Positions 47,901 to 56,626 of a stretch of 64,000 bases of DNA are shown piece by piece. The notes beneath the pieces are model-generated. The model was not told where the DNA came from, did no database searches, and saw only the letters and a program-made list of their open reading frames with translations. The stretch covers positions 558,001 through 622,000 of the forward strand of contig NZ_CP120836.1 in assembly GCF_049200465.1 (NCBI RefSeq). Reading direction: 5' to 3'. Origin of the DNA: Leptothermofonsia sp049200465 (GTDB taxonomy: Bacteria > Cyanobacteriota > Cyanobacteriia > Leptolyngbyales > Leptolyngbyaceae). Made by a program: the position numbers and the translations under genes. How positions within the stretch are numbered: position 1 is the stretch's first letter; every line of letters begins with the position of its first letter.

Positions 47901-49075
47901 TCAGAATAGTATCCGGTGAAGGGGATGCCAACTACACCATAACGGTTAGTACCAGCCCAATTGACTGGTTGGGACTCAATCTGCGCGACCTGGATTTGAT
48001 CAACCTGGCAAGGACATCGCTGGCCGATGGTCAACTGAACCGGAATGAAGTCATCTCCCTCCTGCAAACCACCAAGGATGGAGGCGTCATTACTGCAACT
48101 GAACTGGCAGATTTACGACTACTGGTCAGCAATAGTCAGTTGTTGGGAATGCCGGATTATGTACGCATCCTGGCCGATCGAGTGGTGAATCTCAATCCAG
48201 CCAATCAGTTCTATCAAGGCGCAAGATTGGGGAGCCTGTTGGATAGCGGTGATTCAGCCACCAAACTGGAGCTTTTGATTGGCAAATGGTTCCTTGGTCG
48301 CGATCGCCCCCTGGCCCGATCCACTGATGGTCAAACCACCTATTCCTACCGTCTCGCCAGTGGGGCGTTGTTCCAGAATGGCATCAGCTATACCGATGTG
48401 CAGCAGGGAGATCTGGCTGATTGCTATCTGCTGGCTGCGTTGGCTGCAACGGCTTTGCGATCGCCCGATAGCATTCAAAACATGTTCGTTGACAATGGCG
48501 ATGGCACCTACACTATTCGTTTCTTCAACAATGGCGTTGCTGACTATATCACCGTTGACCGCTACCTGCCAACTACGGCTCTGGGCACCTTTGCCTACGC
48601 TGGCTTTGATACCTTCTACAACAGCCCTGGCAATGAACTCTGGGTTGCGCTGATCGAAAAAGCCTACGCCCAGATCAGCGAATTGGGCTGGCTGGGGCAG
48701 GACAACATCAACTCCTATCAAGGCATTGCTGTAGGTTCTGAAACCATAGCACTCAACCAAATCACCAACCGCAACACCACAGGACCCAAACCGATTAATT
48801 TTGCAGAATTAGTCAACGCCTTTAGTGCAGGGCAAATGGTGTTTGTTGATTCCAACCCAACAAATGTTGCCCTAAACATCGTTCCGGGTCATGAATATGT
48901 GGTGGTTGACTACAACCCCACGACTCAAAGAGTCACCCTCTTCAACCCCTGGGGTATCGGCGACCATCTGTTTTCAGGTAGCAACCGCCCTGGCCTTGTG
49001 GAATTGAGTGAAGCTGAATTGGCGATTAGCTTTGCAACTCTGTCTTATACAGCGATTCCAGCACCAGTAGCATAG
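44915..49075 (+). CDS. Calpain-like cysteine protease with repeated PPC domains carrying EF-hand-like loops
   Basis: A 1386-residue protein; ATG 44915 has GAGGAG upstream. After an ~80-residue leader come about eight ~115-residue repeats with the pre-peptidase C-terminal (PPC) pattern (DxYRF, GTYFVRV, NYTLTL). Most contain a loop such as DLNNNGIIDSDE or DLNENGIIDSNE that fits the EF-hand consensus; one repeat (near LDSAGSLIQDS) has lost it. The C-terminal ~280 residues are a C2 peptidase core: oxyanion Gln and nucleophile in VQQGDLADCYLLAAL (Cys near 1170), His in GHEYVVVDY (near 1325), Asn in FNPWG (near 1342). No classical signal peptide is seen. Probably a calcium-dependent exported or sheath-associated protease. 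Confidence 0.87.
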   Translation: MEPFAKSTQFAFVDPVVTGPLERSKRSLLSPLSTDPLDARLSSSSHSGRFTAFNETATPPPIDGSLVQIQPLAQNLGSLIGQRQLSGSLNASNPYDVYRFDIPTTTGLTSVNLAGTGTNVITSEALVVLVEDRNNNGRVDAGEAFEGSSTSPVRRPYGPGTYYVVVYFTNGALDYTLTLETDFAGNTLATAANLGPLSARQSFQDAISINDGEDFYRFSVDTESDFTLLLDNLTADANVQLVQDLNNNRVVEDSEILQASANPGITAEAIARRLAPGTYFVRILPGAGVSTNYTLTLSFDQAGNALSSARSLDFLSEVQSFYDFLDSADPEDAYRFEVFTESNLSLLVEGFSDLASIQLVRDGNGNGIVEAEEILATSANLVGTRIATLGSSLAIGTCFIRVLPSTPAASATNYRLDILVTGADQAGNDLLSPRDIGLSSIATSFTDWVDGADPNDFYRFSLINTSTVNLTLDSLIADANLQLIQDLNENGIIDSNEILQTSANPGIAPEIINPLLGAGTYFVRVYPASGATNYRLTASMVSLMDLAGNNLNDARLVNLNGAATTFADQIGNSDLEDYYRFNIANDGSTLNLLLDGLTADTNAQLIQDLNSDGLVDSNEILDVAVGTGSTKILNRPLSAGTYFVRIVGTTPNISTDYTLSLSLDQAGNTPNLARPIQLNGTSNILSDWVSIADTVDYYQISLSTSTNLSLVLNGLSTDVNFRLLDSAGSLIQDSTRAEDGTRSLNRIELPGTYLIEISSLGGNTNYRLQVDAPPVDNAGNTLANALDLGSLRGNQTFSDFISNFDREEFYRFNVDAAGLLNVQLTNLVADANLFLIQDLNNNGIIDSDEFLQSSINSGTIAESITQSLTPGTYFIYVLQGSSNANTSYSLSLAFDQVGNTLATPLDITVDATNRSFSDFVSATGTDTDDFYRFTLATDQTLNLALTTFNQSIGVQLIQDLNGNGVVDSNEVLQAQGTTGTAVISFSRTLAAGTYWLRIVSGEGDANYTITVSTSPIDWLGLNLRDLDLINLARTSLADGQLNRNEVISLLQTTKDGGVITATELADLRLLVSNSQLLGMPDYVRILADRVVNLNPANQFYQGARLGSLLDSGDSATKLELLIGKWFLGRDRPLARSTDGQTTYSYRLASGALFQNGISYTDVQQGDLADCYLLAALAATALRSPDSIQNMFVDNGDGTYTIRFFNNGVADYITVDRYLPTTALGTFAYAGFDTFYNSPGNELWVALIEKAYAQISELGWLGQDNINSYQGIAVGSETIALNQITNRNTTGPKPINFAELVNAFSAGQMVFVDSNPTNVALNIVPGHEYVVVDYNPTTQRVTLFNPWGIGDHLFSGSNRPGLVELSEAELAISFATLSYTAIPAPVA

Positions 49076-49103
49076 TAAGAGAGAGCCTGGACATATTTAA
49101 CCA

Positions 49104-50066
49104 TCACGGGTCCAGGGGGCTTCGCACTCCTCGCCCGCCTCGATTAAGGACATGGGTATAAATCATGGTCGTCTTCACATCTTTGTGACCCAGTAATTCC
49201 TGCACCGTGCGAATATCATAGCCATTTTGTAACAAATGGGTTGCAAAACTGTGACGAAAGGTGTGGCACGTCACTCGTTTCTGGATCTTGGCTTGCCTCA
49301 CAGCACTTCGCACGGCTCGTTGTATGCCGGTTTCATGTAGGTGATGCCGTCTTGTTACCCCACTTCGCGGATCATGGGATAAGCGATCAGCAGGAAATAT
49401 GTACTGCCAAATCCATTGACGATCGGCATTGGGATACTTTCGCTCTAAAGCGAAGGGCAAGTACACCGAGCCATACCCTCTTTCCAAGTCTTGATTGTGC
49501 AACTGCCGCACTCCCTGCAAATGCACCTGCAGTGGTTCTATCACGCGACTTGACAGCATTGTCACCCGACTCTCCCTGCCTTTGGTATCGCGAATCAACA
49601 ATTGACGCTGGGCAAAATCAATATCCTTCACTCGGAGTTGCAATCCCTCGCTGAGACGCAAACCACTGCCATAGAGCAGTTGTATCAGCAGCTTATACAC
49701 CCCGTAGAGATGAGAGATGACTTGATGAACTTCCTCCGGCGTTAACACTGTGGGCAAGTAGCGCGATGGCTTTGCCCGCACCGCATTAATCCCAGCTAGC
49801 TCCTGCTGCAACACAACTCGGTAAAGGAAGATGATTGCGCTGAGAGCTTGATTCTGCGTGGATGCCGCGACATATTCGTTCACTGCCAAGTAGGTTAGGA
49901 ATTGGGTTACTTCTGGCGTACCCATCTCACTGGGATGCCGTTTGTTGTGAAATAGGATGAAGCGGCGAATCCAGTGAACGTAAGTCTTCTCAGTACTGTA
50001 GGAATAATGTTTAACTCGCAGAGCATCGCGCACTTGGTCAAGCAGCTTTCGAGGACGTGATTCCAT
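49104..50066 (-). CDS. intI: Integron integrase (tyrosine recombinase with IntI-specific patch)
   Basis: A 320-residue site-specific recombinase from ATG 50066 (a TTG at 50102 is less likely). Residues 1-90 are the SAM-like core-binding domain. Catalytic residues are R137 (GSGLRLSE), H268 and R271 (CHTFRHSF), H294 (LLGHKD) and Y303 (MIYTHVLN). Between the boxes, about 205-245, is the extra segment diagnostic of IntI (YIFPADRLSHDPRSG, RRHHLHE), and the C-terminus ends GVRSPLD as in IntI proteins. It should recombine attI with attC sites. Gene orientation, opposite to the cassettes, is the standard integron layout. The frame is intact. Confidence 0.95.
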   Translation of the reverse strand: MESRPRKLLDQVRDALRVKHYSYSTEKTYVHWIRRFILFHNKRHPSEMGTPEVTQFLTYLAVNEYVAASTQNQALSAIIFLYRVVLQQELAGINAVRAKPSRYLPTVLTPEEVHQVISHLYGVYKLLIQLLYGSGLRLSEGLQLRVKDIDFAQRQLLIRDTKGRESRVTMLSSRVIEPLQVHLQGVRQLHNQDLERGYGSVYLPFALERKYPNADRQWIWQYIFPADRLSHDPRSGVTRRHHLHETGIQRAVRSAVRQAKIQKRVTCHTFRHSFATHLLQNGYDIRTVQELLGHKDVKTTMIYTHVLNRGGRGVRSPLDP

Positions 50067-50075
50067 CGGCAGAAG

Positions 50076-50089
50076 AGTACCGTAGTATA
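50076..50089 (-). promoter_or_regulatory. LexA-like box overlapping a -10-like hexamer before intI
   Basis: The minus strand reads TATACTACGGTACT. The right half GGTACT fits the cyanobacterial LexA consensus RGTACNNNDGTWCB; the left half matches ATAC instead of GTAC. TATACT within it is a good -10 hexamer about 18 bases from the ATG. Confidence 0.45.
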
Positions 50090-50128
50090 AAAAGTGTAGC
50101 AACAGTATACCTGTTCTACTGAGTTACT

Positions 50129-50293
50129 AAGATAGATACACAGAATTTTGCTGTATATCCAGCCCATTTGGGGGAGATATCCAGCAAGGTTGCTGTTGAT
50201 CTACCAGTTTTGGGGAAATATACAGTAGGCAATCTGTTTATCTACCCTATAGGGGGAGATATACTGATAAAGTTTGTATAATAAATTGTTATG
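50129..50293. repeat. Four 41-bp tandem repeats between intI and the first cassette
   Basis: GGGGAGATAT recurs at 50171, GGGGAAATAT at 50212 and GGGGAGATAT at 50253, exactly 41 bp apart. A degenerate fourth unit starts near 50130. The units also share CAGNAAnnTTGCTGT and ATCTACC in the first three. The last unit runs into the attI core. Confidence 0.85.
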
Positions 50294-50294
50294 C
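50288..50294 (+). other. attI recombination core (GTTATGC)
   Basis: GTTATGC fits GTTRRRY. The first cassette begins at T50289, because R'' of its attC (GCATAAC at 52093) is the exact reverse complement. Confidence 0.75.
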
Positions 50295-50575
50295 CGCTTA
50301 GTCCTTGGTTGGGACACAGCCGAAAGATTTTCTAGAGGTGTTGAGGATAGGGCACTATAGGGTTAGTGGTGCAAGGCTAAAGATGGTTGTTCAGGGGTAT
50401 CAGCCATTGAGCATTAGTGTTATCTAGAACACAGTTTGAGCAATGAGTATTGAGGGGTTAATGCATTAGTTTGTAATGCTCCCGTATCACACGGTTTTCG
50501 TTTCATAACGCAATGTTGTAAAATAAGAAAAATTCGGCTTGCTAAGTGATTTTTTACACCCTCACCCTTGCGCTT

Positions 50576-51586
50576 ATGTCAGAAGATTCCCAGCGTAATT
50601 CTGCTTTCAATGCTGCTGCGAGTTCAAAAGTTCACCACGCTCAACTAGATGATATCGGCAAGTACACACCAGAAAAGTTAGGACATCTGTACAGAGGTGG
50701 TATACGTACTGGTGCGGGGCGAACTGAAGCCCAAGCTCAACAAATGTTGGACAAAATTCCACCCTCTCAAAGGGCTGGAGTTGATGGTCAATCTGCTGCT
50801 GCTAAAGTCAAAGAATATTTAGCTGATAAGGATGCTAGTCATATAGAGCCCCACAGTAAAGGTGGCTCAAGTCATCCAGACAATATCAAATGGGAAAGTG
50901 AAACTGCTAATCGCGCTCGTGGCGATCAACACATGACACGCCAAGAGCAAAGACAACTCAATATCGAAGCACAAATTGATAATCTATGTGGAGCATTAAA
51001 AGCTGGTATCGAAGCTGCACCCAAAGGGGCGGTAATTGGTGCAGTAACGACGGCTCCTTTCTCTCTGCTCAGAAATGCGCTGCGAGTTGTACGAGGTGAA
51101 ATGTCGGCTCAAGACGCTGCTCTAGAAACTGTAAAAGAAACCGCTATTGGTGGGGGCGTGGGAGCTGCGACAGCGTTCACAGTTACAACGGTTGCAGCCG
51201 CTTGTCCTCCTGTTGCCCTTGCACTAAGAGCTATGTCGCCAGTTTTACTCGCCGCTGGTCGTGCCGGAATGGTCTATGAGTTTTTCAAGATTCTTGATGA
51301 CCACAAGCAACAAGTTAAAGAGTATTATGCATCTCTGACGCAGAGGGATCTGCAATATCTCCAGGATATTGAGAATGAACTTCTATATGAACACTCTAAG
51401 AATTTAGAGTTTCTGAATGCGTCTGAAGCATTAAATGCTGAGATTACGCACAGACCTATTGAGTCTGGTGTGGAAGGTGCATTAAAGCGATATCTTGAGT
51501 CTGCTGCAATTGCTAAATCGTTGGGAGCTACTCCAATCGGTAACAAACAGTTGCCCGGTTCCCAAAAATCTTTGCCCTCGGCTTAA
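50576..51586 (+). CDS. Cassette 1 gene A: HNH-like motif protein with hydrophobic middle
   Basis: A 336-residue protein; ATG 50576 is preferred over a GTG ten codons upstream. Residues ~85-130 contain SHIEPHSKGGSSHPDNIKWE and NRARGDQHMT, which resemble HNH/endonuclease VII-like nuclease motifs of toxins and restriction enzymes. The middle (about 155-245) has two Gly/Ala-rich hydrophobic segments that could insert in or pore a membrane, and the rest is helical. Function is inferred only from the motif. It shares the cassette with the coiled-coil gene 24 bp downstream, so the two may act together. The codon use is AT-richer than the host's. Confidence 0.65.
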   Translation: MSEDSQRNSAFNAAASSKVHHAQLDDIGKYTPEKLGHLYRGGIRTGAGRTEAQAQQMLDKIPPSQRAGVDGQSAAAKVKEYLADKDASHIEPHSKGGSSHPDNIKWESETANRARGDQHMTRQEQRQLNIEAQIDNLCGALKAGIEAAPKGAVIGAVTTAPFSLLRNALRVVRGEMSAQDAALETVKETAIGGGVGAATAFTVTTVAAACPPVALALRAMSPVLLAAGRAGMVYEFFKILDDHKQQVKEYYASLTQRDLQYLQDIENELLYEHSKNLEFLNASEALNAEITHRPIESGVEGALKRYLESAAIAKSLGATPIGNKQLPGSQKSLPSA

Positions 51587-51610
51587 CAATTTCAGAATTG
51601 GTGAATACTT

Positions 51611-52120
51611 ATGTTTTTTCTGCTTCCTTTAGTCGGTGCGGCAGTTGGTGCGGCAGTTGGTGCTCTTGTTACTCATGCTAGCGGTGAGAAAGATAGGCAA
51701 TCAGCAGAGCATCATAGAAAAGTTGCTAATGATCTCACTAACGAATTCTCAAATTTAGAGAAAAGATATAACGAATATGCTGATAAAAGCAAGAGTCAAA
51801 TCGATGAATTGACTAAGCAGCACGCTTTAGATGAAGCAGAGAAAGACCTTCTGCGCTTAGCTATCAGATTGCAGCAGAGCTTGTATATGCTTATGTGGGA
51901 TATAGATAACAAGCCTACGTATGATGCTTTGTTAGATTTTGAACAAGCTGTTGAGGCAACTAACAGAGTTTTATCTGAGTTAGATGAGGAGACAATTCAA
52001 ATCCCAAATAAATACTTTTCTCGCAATTTAAAAAGAGTTAAGAGACGTGAAAAACTCGCTGAAACAAAGCAGAAGAAAAGAGTAGCAGCGCAGCATAACA
52101 ATTCTGGTGCAGCGGATTGA
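51611..52120 (+). CDS. Cassette 1 gene B: glycine-zipper membrane/coiled-coil protein
   Basis: A 169-residue protein. An N-terminal segment LVGAAVGAAVGALVTHASG looks like a glycine-zipper membrane helix, and a long charged coiled coil follows (about 25-90). The C-terminus is very basic (KRVKRREKLAETKQKKR). The stop codon lies inside attC1, as is usual for cassette genes. It may be a partner or immunity factor for gene A, but there is no direct evidence. Confidence 0.65.
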   Translation: MFFLLPLVGAAVGAAVGALVTHASGEKDRQSAEHHRKVANDLTNEFSNLEKRYNEYADKSKSQIDELTKQHALDEAEKDLLRLAIRLQQSLYMLMWDIDNKPTYDALLDFEQAVEATNRVLSELDEETIQIPNKYFSRNLKRVKRREKLAETKQKKRVAAQHNNSGAAD

Positions 52121-52179
52121 CCGAAGCCGCTTGGGTGAGATGCAAAGATCTCGGCAACCGCTGACCAGAACCGTTAGAC
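52093..52179 (+). other. attC site of cassette 1 (87 bp)
   Basis: R'' GCATAAC at 52093, R' GTTAGAC at 52173. The arms TTCTGGTGCAGCGGATTG and CAACCGCTGACCAGAA pair with two extrahelical bases (G and A) on one arm, the polarity mark of attC. Recombination point G52173/T52174. Confidence 0.92.
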
Positions 52180-52210
52180 GCCATGACACACATGCGACAC
52201 GGGACGATGG

Positions 52211-54484
52211 ATGAATAGGCTGAAAGCACCAGGTATGCGGACGAGCTCGGCAGTATCGGTGCGTTGGCGCGCTCTCGCCGCCGACCTTGCGCCGCAACTT
52301 CCATTCGGCGATGAGAACATGGGGCGCCCCATCGTCCGTATTGAGCCTATGGCCGGCGCACGTGCAATCGAGGACGATTCATTCCCGTTCGAGGCACTGA
52401 GTGACATCGCGGAGATCGAGAGTTGGCGCAAGGAGATCAACCGCCCGACCACCCACATCCATAAATGGTGGGCGCAGCGTCTCGGGACCGTCTTCCGGGC
52501 GCTTACCATCGGCGCGTTCGCTCCCTCGGGCGCAGATGTGTTGGACCTGTTCTACAAACCGGTCCGCATTCCGGACGTGACGGTTTTGATCCGTTCATGG
52601 GCAGCGGCACGACGCTGGTCGAGACCGTCAAGTTGGGAGCGAACGCTATTGGTCGCGATATCAATCCGGTTGTCCACTTCCTCGTGAAATGCGCGCTATC
52701 CGTTTACGATCGCAAGGCCATCCTAGAAACCTATCGCGCCATTGAACGCGATGTGGCCGACGAAATCCGCAGCTACTATCGCGCCACATTGGCGGATGGC
52801 ACCCAGGCTGACGTGCTCTACTTCTTCTGGGTCAAGGTGGTTGATTGCCCGGCCTGCGCGGCGCCCGTGGATTTGTTCGGATCGAGGATTCTCGCGCGCC
52901 ACGCATATCCGAAGAAGGTTCCGCAGGCGCATGCCGTCTGCCCGCGTTGCGGTGGGATTAACAAGGTCCACGTCGAGGACCGCGATGCGCGGTGTTCGTC
53001 TTGCAAGAAGACGTTCGATCCCAACGCCGGCCCGGCCAAGGGTCAAAGTGCAACCTGTCCCTCCTGCAATCACAGTTTCCCGATTGCCAAGACAATCCGC
53101 GCGACGGGCAAGCCGCCTGCGCACCGAATGTACGCGAAGCTGGTCTTGCTGCAGGACGGCCGCAAGGCTTATCACCCCATCACCGATGAGGACCAGAATC
53201 TCTACGCGAAAGCAGAACACTCATTGGCCAAACACAAGAACGCGTATCCAGTTGTGGCCATTGAACCTGGTTACAACACCAATCAGGTGCTGGGCTACAA
53301 CTATTGTTACTGGCATGAAATGTTTAACGCGCGCCAGCTTCTCTGTCTTGCGATTTTGGCCGACCGCATCCGCATCATTCCTGATCCGCTCCTGCGCGAC
53401 CTGTTTACCTGCCTGTTCTCCGGCGCGCTGGAGTTCAACAACATGTTCGCCTCCTACAAGGGCGAGGGAACCGGGGCGGTGCGCCATATGTTTGCGCACC
53501 ACATCCTGAAACCCGAGCGCGTACCGATCGAAGCGAATCTCTGGGGACACCCAAGAGCTCGGATCGTTCTCCACCATGTTCGAGGGTCGCATCCGCCGGG
53601 CGCTCGATTACGCCGATAATCCCTTCGAGCTGCGCTTGAACCAGGGCGGAAGGACAGAAAAGGTCTATGGCCTCAGTGAGAAAATCGGCGCCCCTTAGCC
53701 GACACCTACGGTGCTTTCGCGAAGGGGCGCGCGTCTATCTTTCCTGCGGGGATTCGGGATCGACCGACTTGCCCGATCAATCAGTGGACGCGGTCCTGAC
53801 CGATCCTCCGTTCTTCGACAACGTGCATTACTCGCAGCTCGCTGACTTCTTCCACGTCTGGCAGCGGCACGTCCTAGGTGCGGCCGGATACAGAGAACCC
53901 GATACGACACGCTCGGACCGCGAAGTTCAGAACTCGGATGAAGGCGGATTTACCGACCGGCTTGCCGCCGTCTTACGCGAAGCGCACCGCGTCCTCAAGG
54001 ACGATGGCTTGCTTGCTTTCACCTACCACCACTCGCGACCCGAGGGTGGCGCTGCGTGTTGCAGGCGCTGATGGAAGCCGGCTTCGCAATCAGCGCCGTG
54101 CATCCAATCAAGGCCGAAATGTCGGTCGCCATGCCCAAGCTCCAGGCCAAGGAGCCGATTGACCTCGACATCATCCTCGTATGCCGCAAGCGGTCGCGTA
54201 TGAAGACGTACCGCTGGAACGGTGATCTTTGGGGAACCATCGCGCCGTCCGCGCGAGCGCAGGCCGAGCGGCTGCGCGCTTCGGGGCGCAGGCTCAGCCG
54301 GAACGACGTGCGCATCATCGTGATGGCGCAGCTCCTGCGGCAGATTTCACGTTCGCCAACGCTGGAATCCGCGCTGCGCCTTCTGGACACTGCCAACAGC
54401 GAGACGGAAACGCTGATCGACCGCATCCATGCGGCGGGCGTTGGAACATTTAAGAACAAGACTCATTCAACGAAGCGGACCTGA
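52211..54484 (+). pseudogene. DUF1156-type DNA methyltransferase with zinc ribbon, frameshifted (cassette 2)
   Basis: About 755 residues read across several frames. The N-terminal DUF1156-like part is FPFEALSDIAEIESWRKE then HIHKWWAQRLG. The AdoMet motif is FDPFMGSGTTLVE, a zinc-ribbon region has several CxxC pairs (CPRCGG, CSSCKK, CPSCNH), and the catalytic motif is TDPPFFDN. This resembles adenine-specific DNA methylases that contain a zinc ribbon. Single-base shifts are needed near 52570, 53545, 53560, 53690 and 54050. The first ATG is 52211; 52319 (MGRPIVRIEP) is an alternative. Base composition is clearly GC-richer than the host. It lies 2 bp upstream of the nuclease gene, forming an R-M pair. 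Confidence 0.8.
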
Positions 54485-54486
54485 TC

Positions 54487-55277
54487 GTGTCGAATGCCTC
54501 TGCCATCTTCAAAGCCTGTGTGCAGGCGATACAACGCGGCGAACTAATCGAGCGCGAGGGTCGCAGCGACAAGGAGTTTCACTTCCAGAACTGGTTCAAG
54601 CGGCGGCTGGAAACGGTGGGCCTGAACTTCGACTCGCCGGGCCGCAACTCATATCCGGATTTCCGGCTCGTGCGCTTCGCCGAAGGCTTCGAACTCAAGG
54701 GCTGGCCTATCCGGGCCGGGAGGCGGATTACGACTGCAACTCGCAGGTCCCGTGCGGCGAACATAACGGGCGGCAGGTTTACTACGTGTTCGGACGCTAT
54801 CCGGTGAACCCAGACGGCAACCGTTATCCCGTTCTCGATCTCGTATTGTGTCACGGCAGCTTCCTGAACGCCGACAACACCTACGTTCACAAGAACAAGA
54901 GCTTCCGGGGCTTCGGCAGCTACGGCGACATTCTCGTACGTGACCGCAAGATGTATGTCGCGCCCACGCCCTTCGCACTGGCCGAAGGGACCGCCCATCG
55001 CCGCACACTCATCCTTCCCGAAGGCCATGAAGTTGATGCCGACTTGGTGGAGGTCGGTACGCTCATACGGCGTGAAGTCGATCAGGTCGTGGTCGCTTAC
55101 AACTTCGATCTGCGCACGAACGAGATTGCCATCACCCACGTCCCGAATCCGAGGGCGGGCCGCGAGCACGTGTTCAAAGCCTACCGCGCCGCAGGCGACC
55201 CTATGGACGCTGTGGTCTTGCGCACACGTAGTCAGTTTCTTGCTGATATGGGTGCCGAAGCTGCAGAAGACGAATAA
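54487..55277 (+). pseudogene. PD-(D/E)XK-type restriction endonuclease, one frameshift (cassette 2)
   Basis: About 263 residues starting at GTG 54487, two bases after the methylase stop. SYPDFRLVRFAEGFELKG contains the PD...(D/E)xK core: Asp in YPDF, and E and K in ELK. After ELKG the frame must shift near 54705 to read GREADYDCNSQVPCGEHNG, VFGRYPV and on to EAAEDE. The order (methylase then nuclease) and the shared GC-rich composition support a type II-like R-M module. Its specificity is unknown. With the shift, the present allele is probably inactive unless the indel is a sequence error. Confidence 0.75.
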
Positions 55278-55316
55278 CACGATGAAACTCCGTCCAGCAG
55301 CAGATCAAATGGTGAG

Positions 55317-56616
55317 CGGTCGGACACATCGGTAACAGATTAGTCCGGGGACATGGGTTACACCTTGTGGCGCTTTAATCTGCCATATTCATCCTCGATG
55401 CGCATGTGACGCTCATGGAGTCTCCCGAGCTTGAGCGCTCCGAAGTACACGTTCCAGATTCCGTCGTCGATCTCCTCGAGCCCCACGTATTCCCTGGCAC
55501 AGACGACCGAGACGTTGACCCATTGCGAGTTCCAGCGTATCCCGCCGTTGGTGCTGACGTAGCGCACCTCGAAGCGATCGGGGTATTCGAGCGGCGGGAG
55601 TCTGCTCGGCATCTCGCGCGCCGAGGCCGTGTAGACACTCGCCGGGGTCTCCTGCTCGAGGGCTTCGTGGGGTCGTTCATGATTGAACTCCTCGCGAAAG
55701 CGGTTGAACTTCCTCTGTTGCGCTGGCAGGTTGCCGGCCGGGGCTTGTGGCCTCGGCCTTGAGGGTTCGGTGCATGCGTTCGTGGCGGCCGTTCTGCTGG
55801 GGCTTGCCGGGTTCGATGAGCTCCGGCAACACCCCAAGGCGTGCCCACCAGGCCGAGAGGCTGGAGAGCCGGGCGAGCGTGTTGGTGGCAAACGGCACCC
55901 CGTTGTCGGTGCGGATGCGCTTGGGGAGTCCGTATTCCTTGAACAGCCTCGTGAACACCGGCTTCGCCTCCCTCACTGCCGTGGTGTAGAGCGCCTGGCA
56001 CCCCAGGAGGTAGCGGCTGAAGCCATCGGTGACTGTGAGCGGATAACAATACACCCCGTCGCCGGTCTTGAATTGCCCCTGAAATCGGCGCTCCAGACAT
56101 CGTTCGGGGCGAGGATCGCGCTGGTGGGCTTGCCGGGGTGGCCGATGCGGCGCCGGTTGCGCTTCTTCGCCACCAACCCGTGGCGCTTCAGTATCTCGCA
56201 GACCGTGGAACGCCCGGGCAGCGCCCAGCGCGGGTGACGCTTGTGTACGACAGTCAATATCTTCTTCCGCCCCAGGAGGGATGGCGGCGGCGCACCTCGA
56301 GAAACGCCGAGACGATCTCGGGAGCTGTGGTGTTCGGCGAATGCCAGGGCCGGCGCGAACGCTCATCGAGACCGGCCGGGCCCTCATGCAGGTAACGATC
56401 GATCCACTTGTAGGCGGTCTTGCGTGAGACGCCGTATAGCTCGCAGAGCTCGGTAACGTTCAGCGTCTCGCGCAAATAGTCGGCGATGAATTGGGTACGT
56501 TGGTCCATGGGTGAGACCTCTCCAGGGCATGGGGCACCTCCTTGCGGTGCCCGTGAGTGTGATAGAGACTGTTACCCATGTCCCCGGACGAAAGTGTTAC
56601 CTATGTGTCTGGACCG
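55317..56616. mobile_element. IS481-family insertion sequence inside cassette 2
   Basis: About 1.3 kb with imperfect ~45-bp terminal inverted repeats. The left end carries GGACACATCGGTAACAG and GTCCGGGGACATGGGT, and the right end carries their inverse. The transposase is on the minus strand. No clear target duplication is seen. The right end is 10 bp from attC2. Confidence 0.85.
55358..56508 (-). pseudogene. IS481-family transposase, frameshifted
   Basis: A helix-turn-helix region (LNVTELCELYGVSRKTAYKW, then LDERSRRP) is followed by an rve/DDE domain. Catalytic Asp in WSADF, Asp in RTDNGVPF, and Glu in NGRHERMHRTLK. The C-terminal GLEEIDDGIWNVYFGALKLG is typical of the family. The frame changes near 56257, 56085 and 55745, each correctable by one base at a G or C run. 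As read it cannot make a full transposase. Confidence 0.85.
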
Positions 56617-56626
56617 TACCTGGGGC

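Larger units (their letters stand above)
50067..50575. promoter_or_regulatory. Integron platform: intI promoter region, tandem repeats, attI and cassette 1 leader
   Basis: This 509-bp noncoding stretch contains a LexA-like box and a TATACT -10-like hexamer close to intI (50076-50089), four 41-bp tandem repeats (50129-50293), the attI core at 50288-50294 and the long leader of cassette 1. A cassette promoter (Pc) directed rightward should lie here or inside intI; I cannot place it with confidence. Confidence 0.65.

Noticed and set aside
49104..50066. Phage or ICE integrase
   Set aside because: The IntI-specific patch and the six attC sites fit an integron; no phage structural or conjugation genes are present.
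50129..50293. Tandem 41-bp repeats as a CRISPR array
   Set aside because: The units are contiguous and diverge along their whole length; there are no unique spacers of even size and no cas genes.
52465..53619. Independent 384-residue gene
   Set aside because: Its first ~35 residues are out-of-frame methylase sequence; the AdoMet motif continues the DUF1156 protein after one shift.
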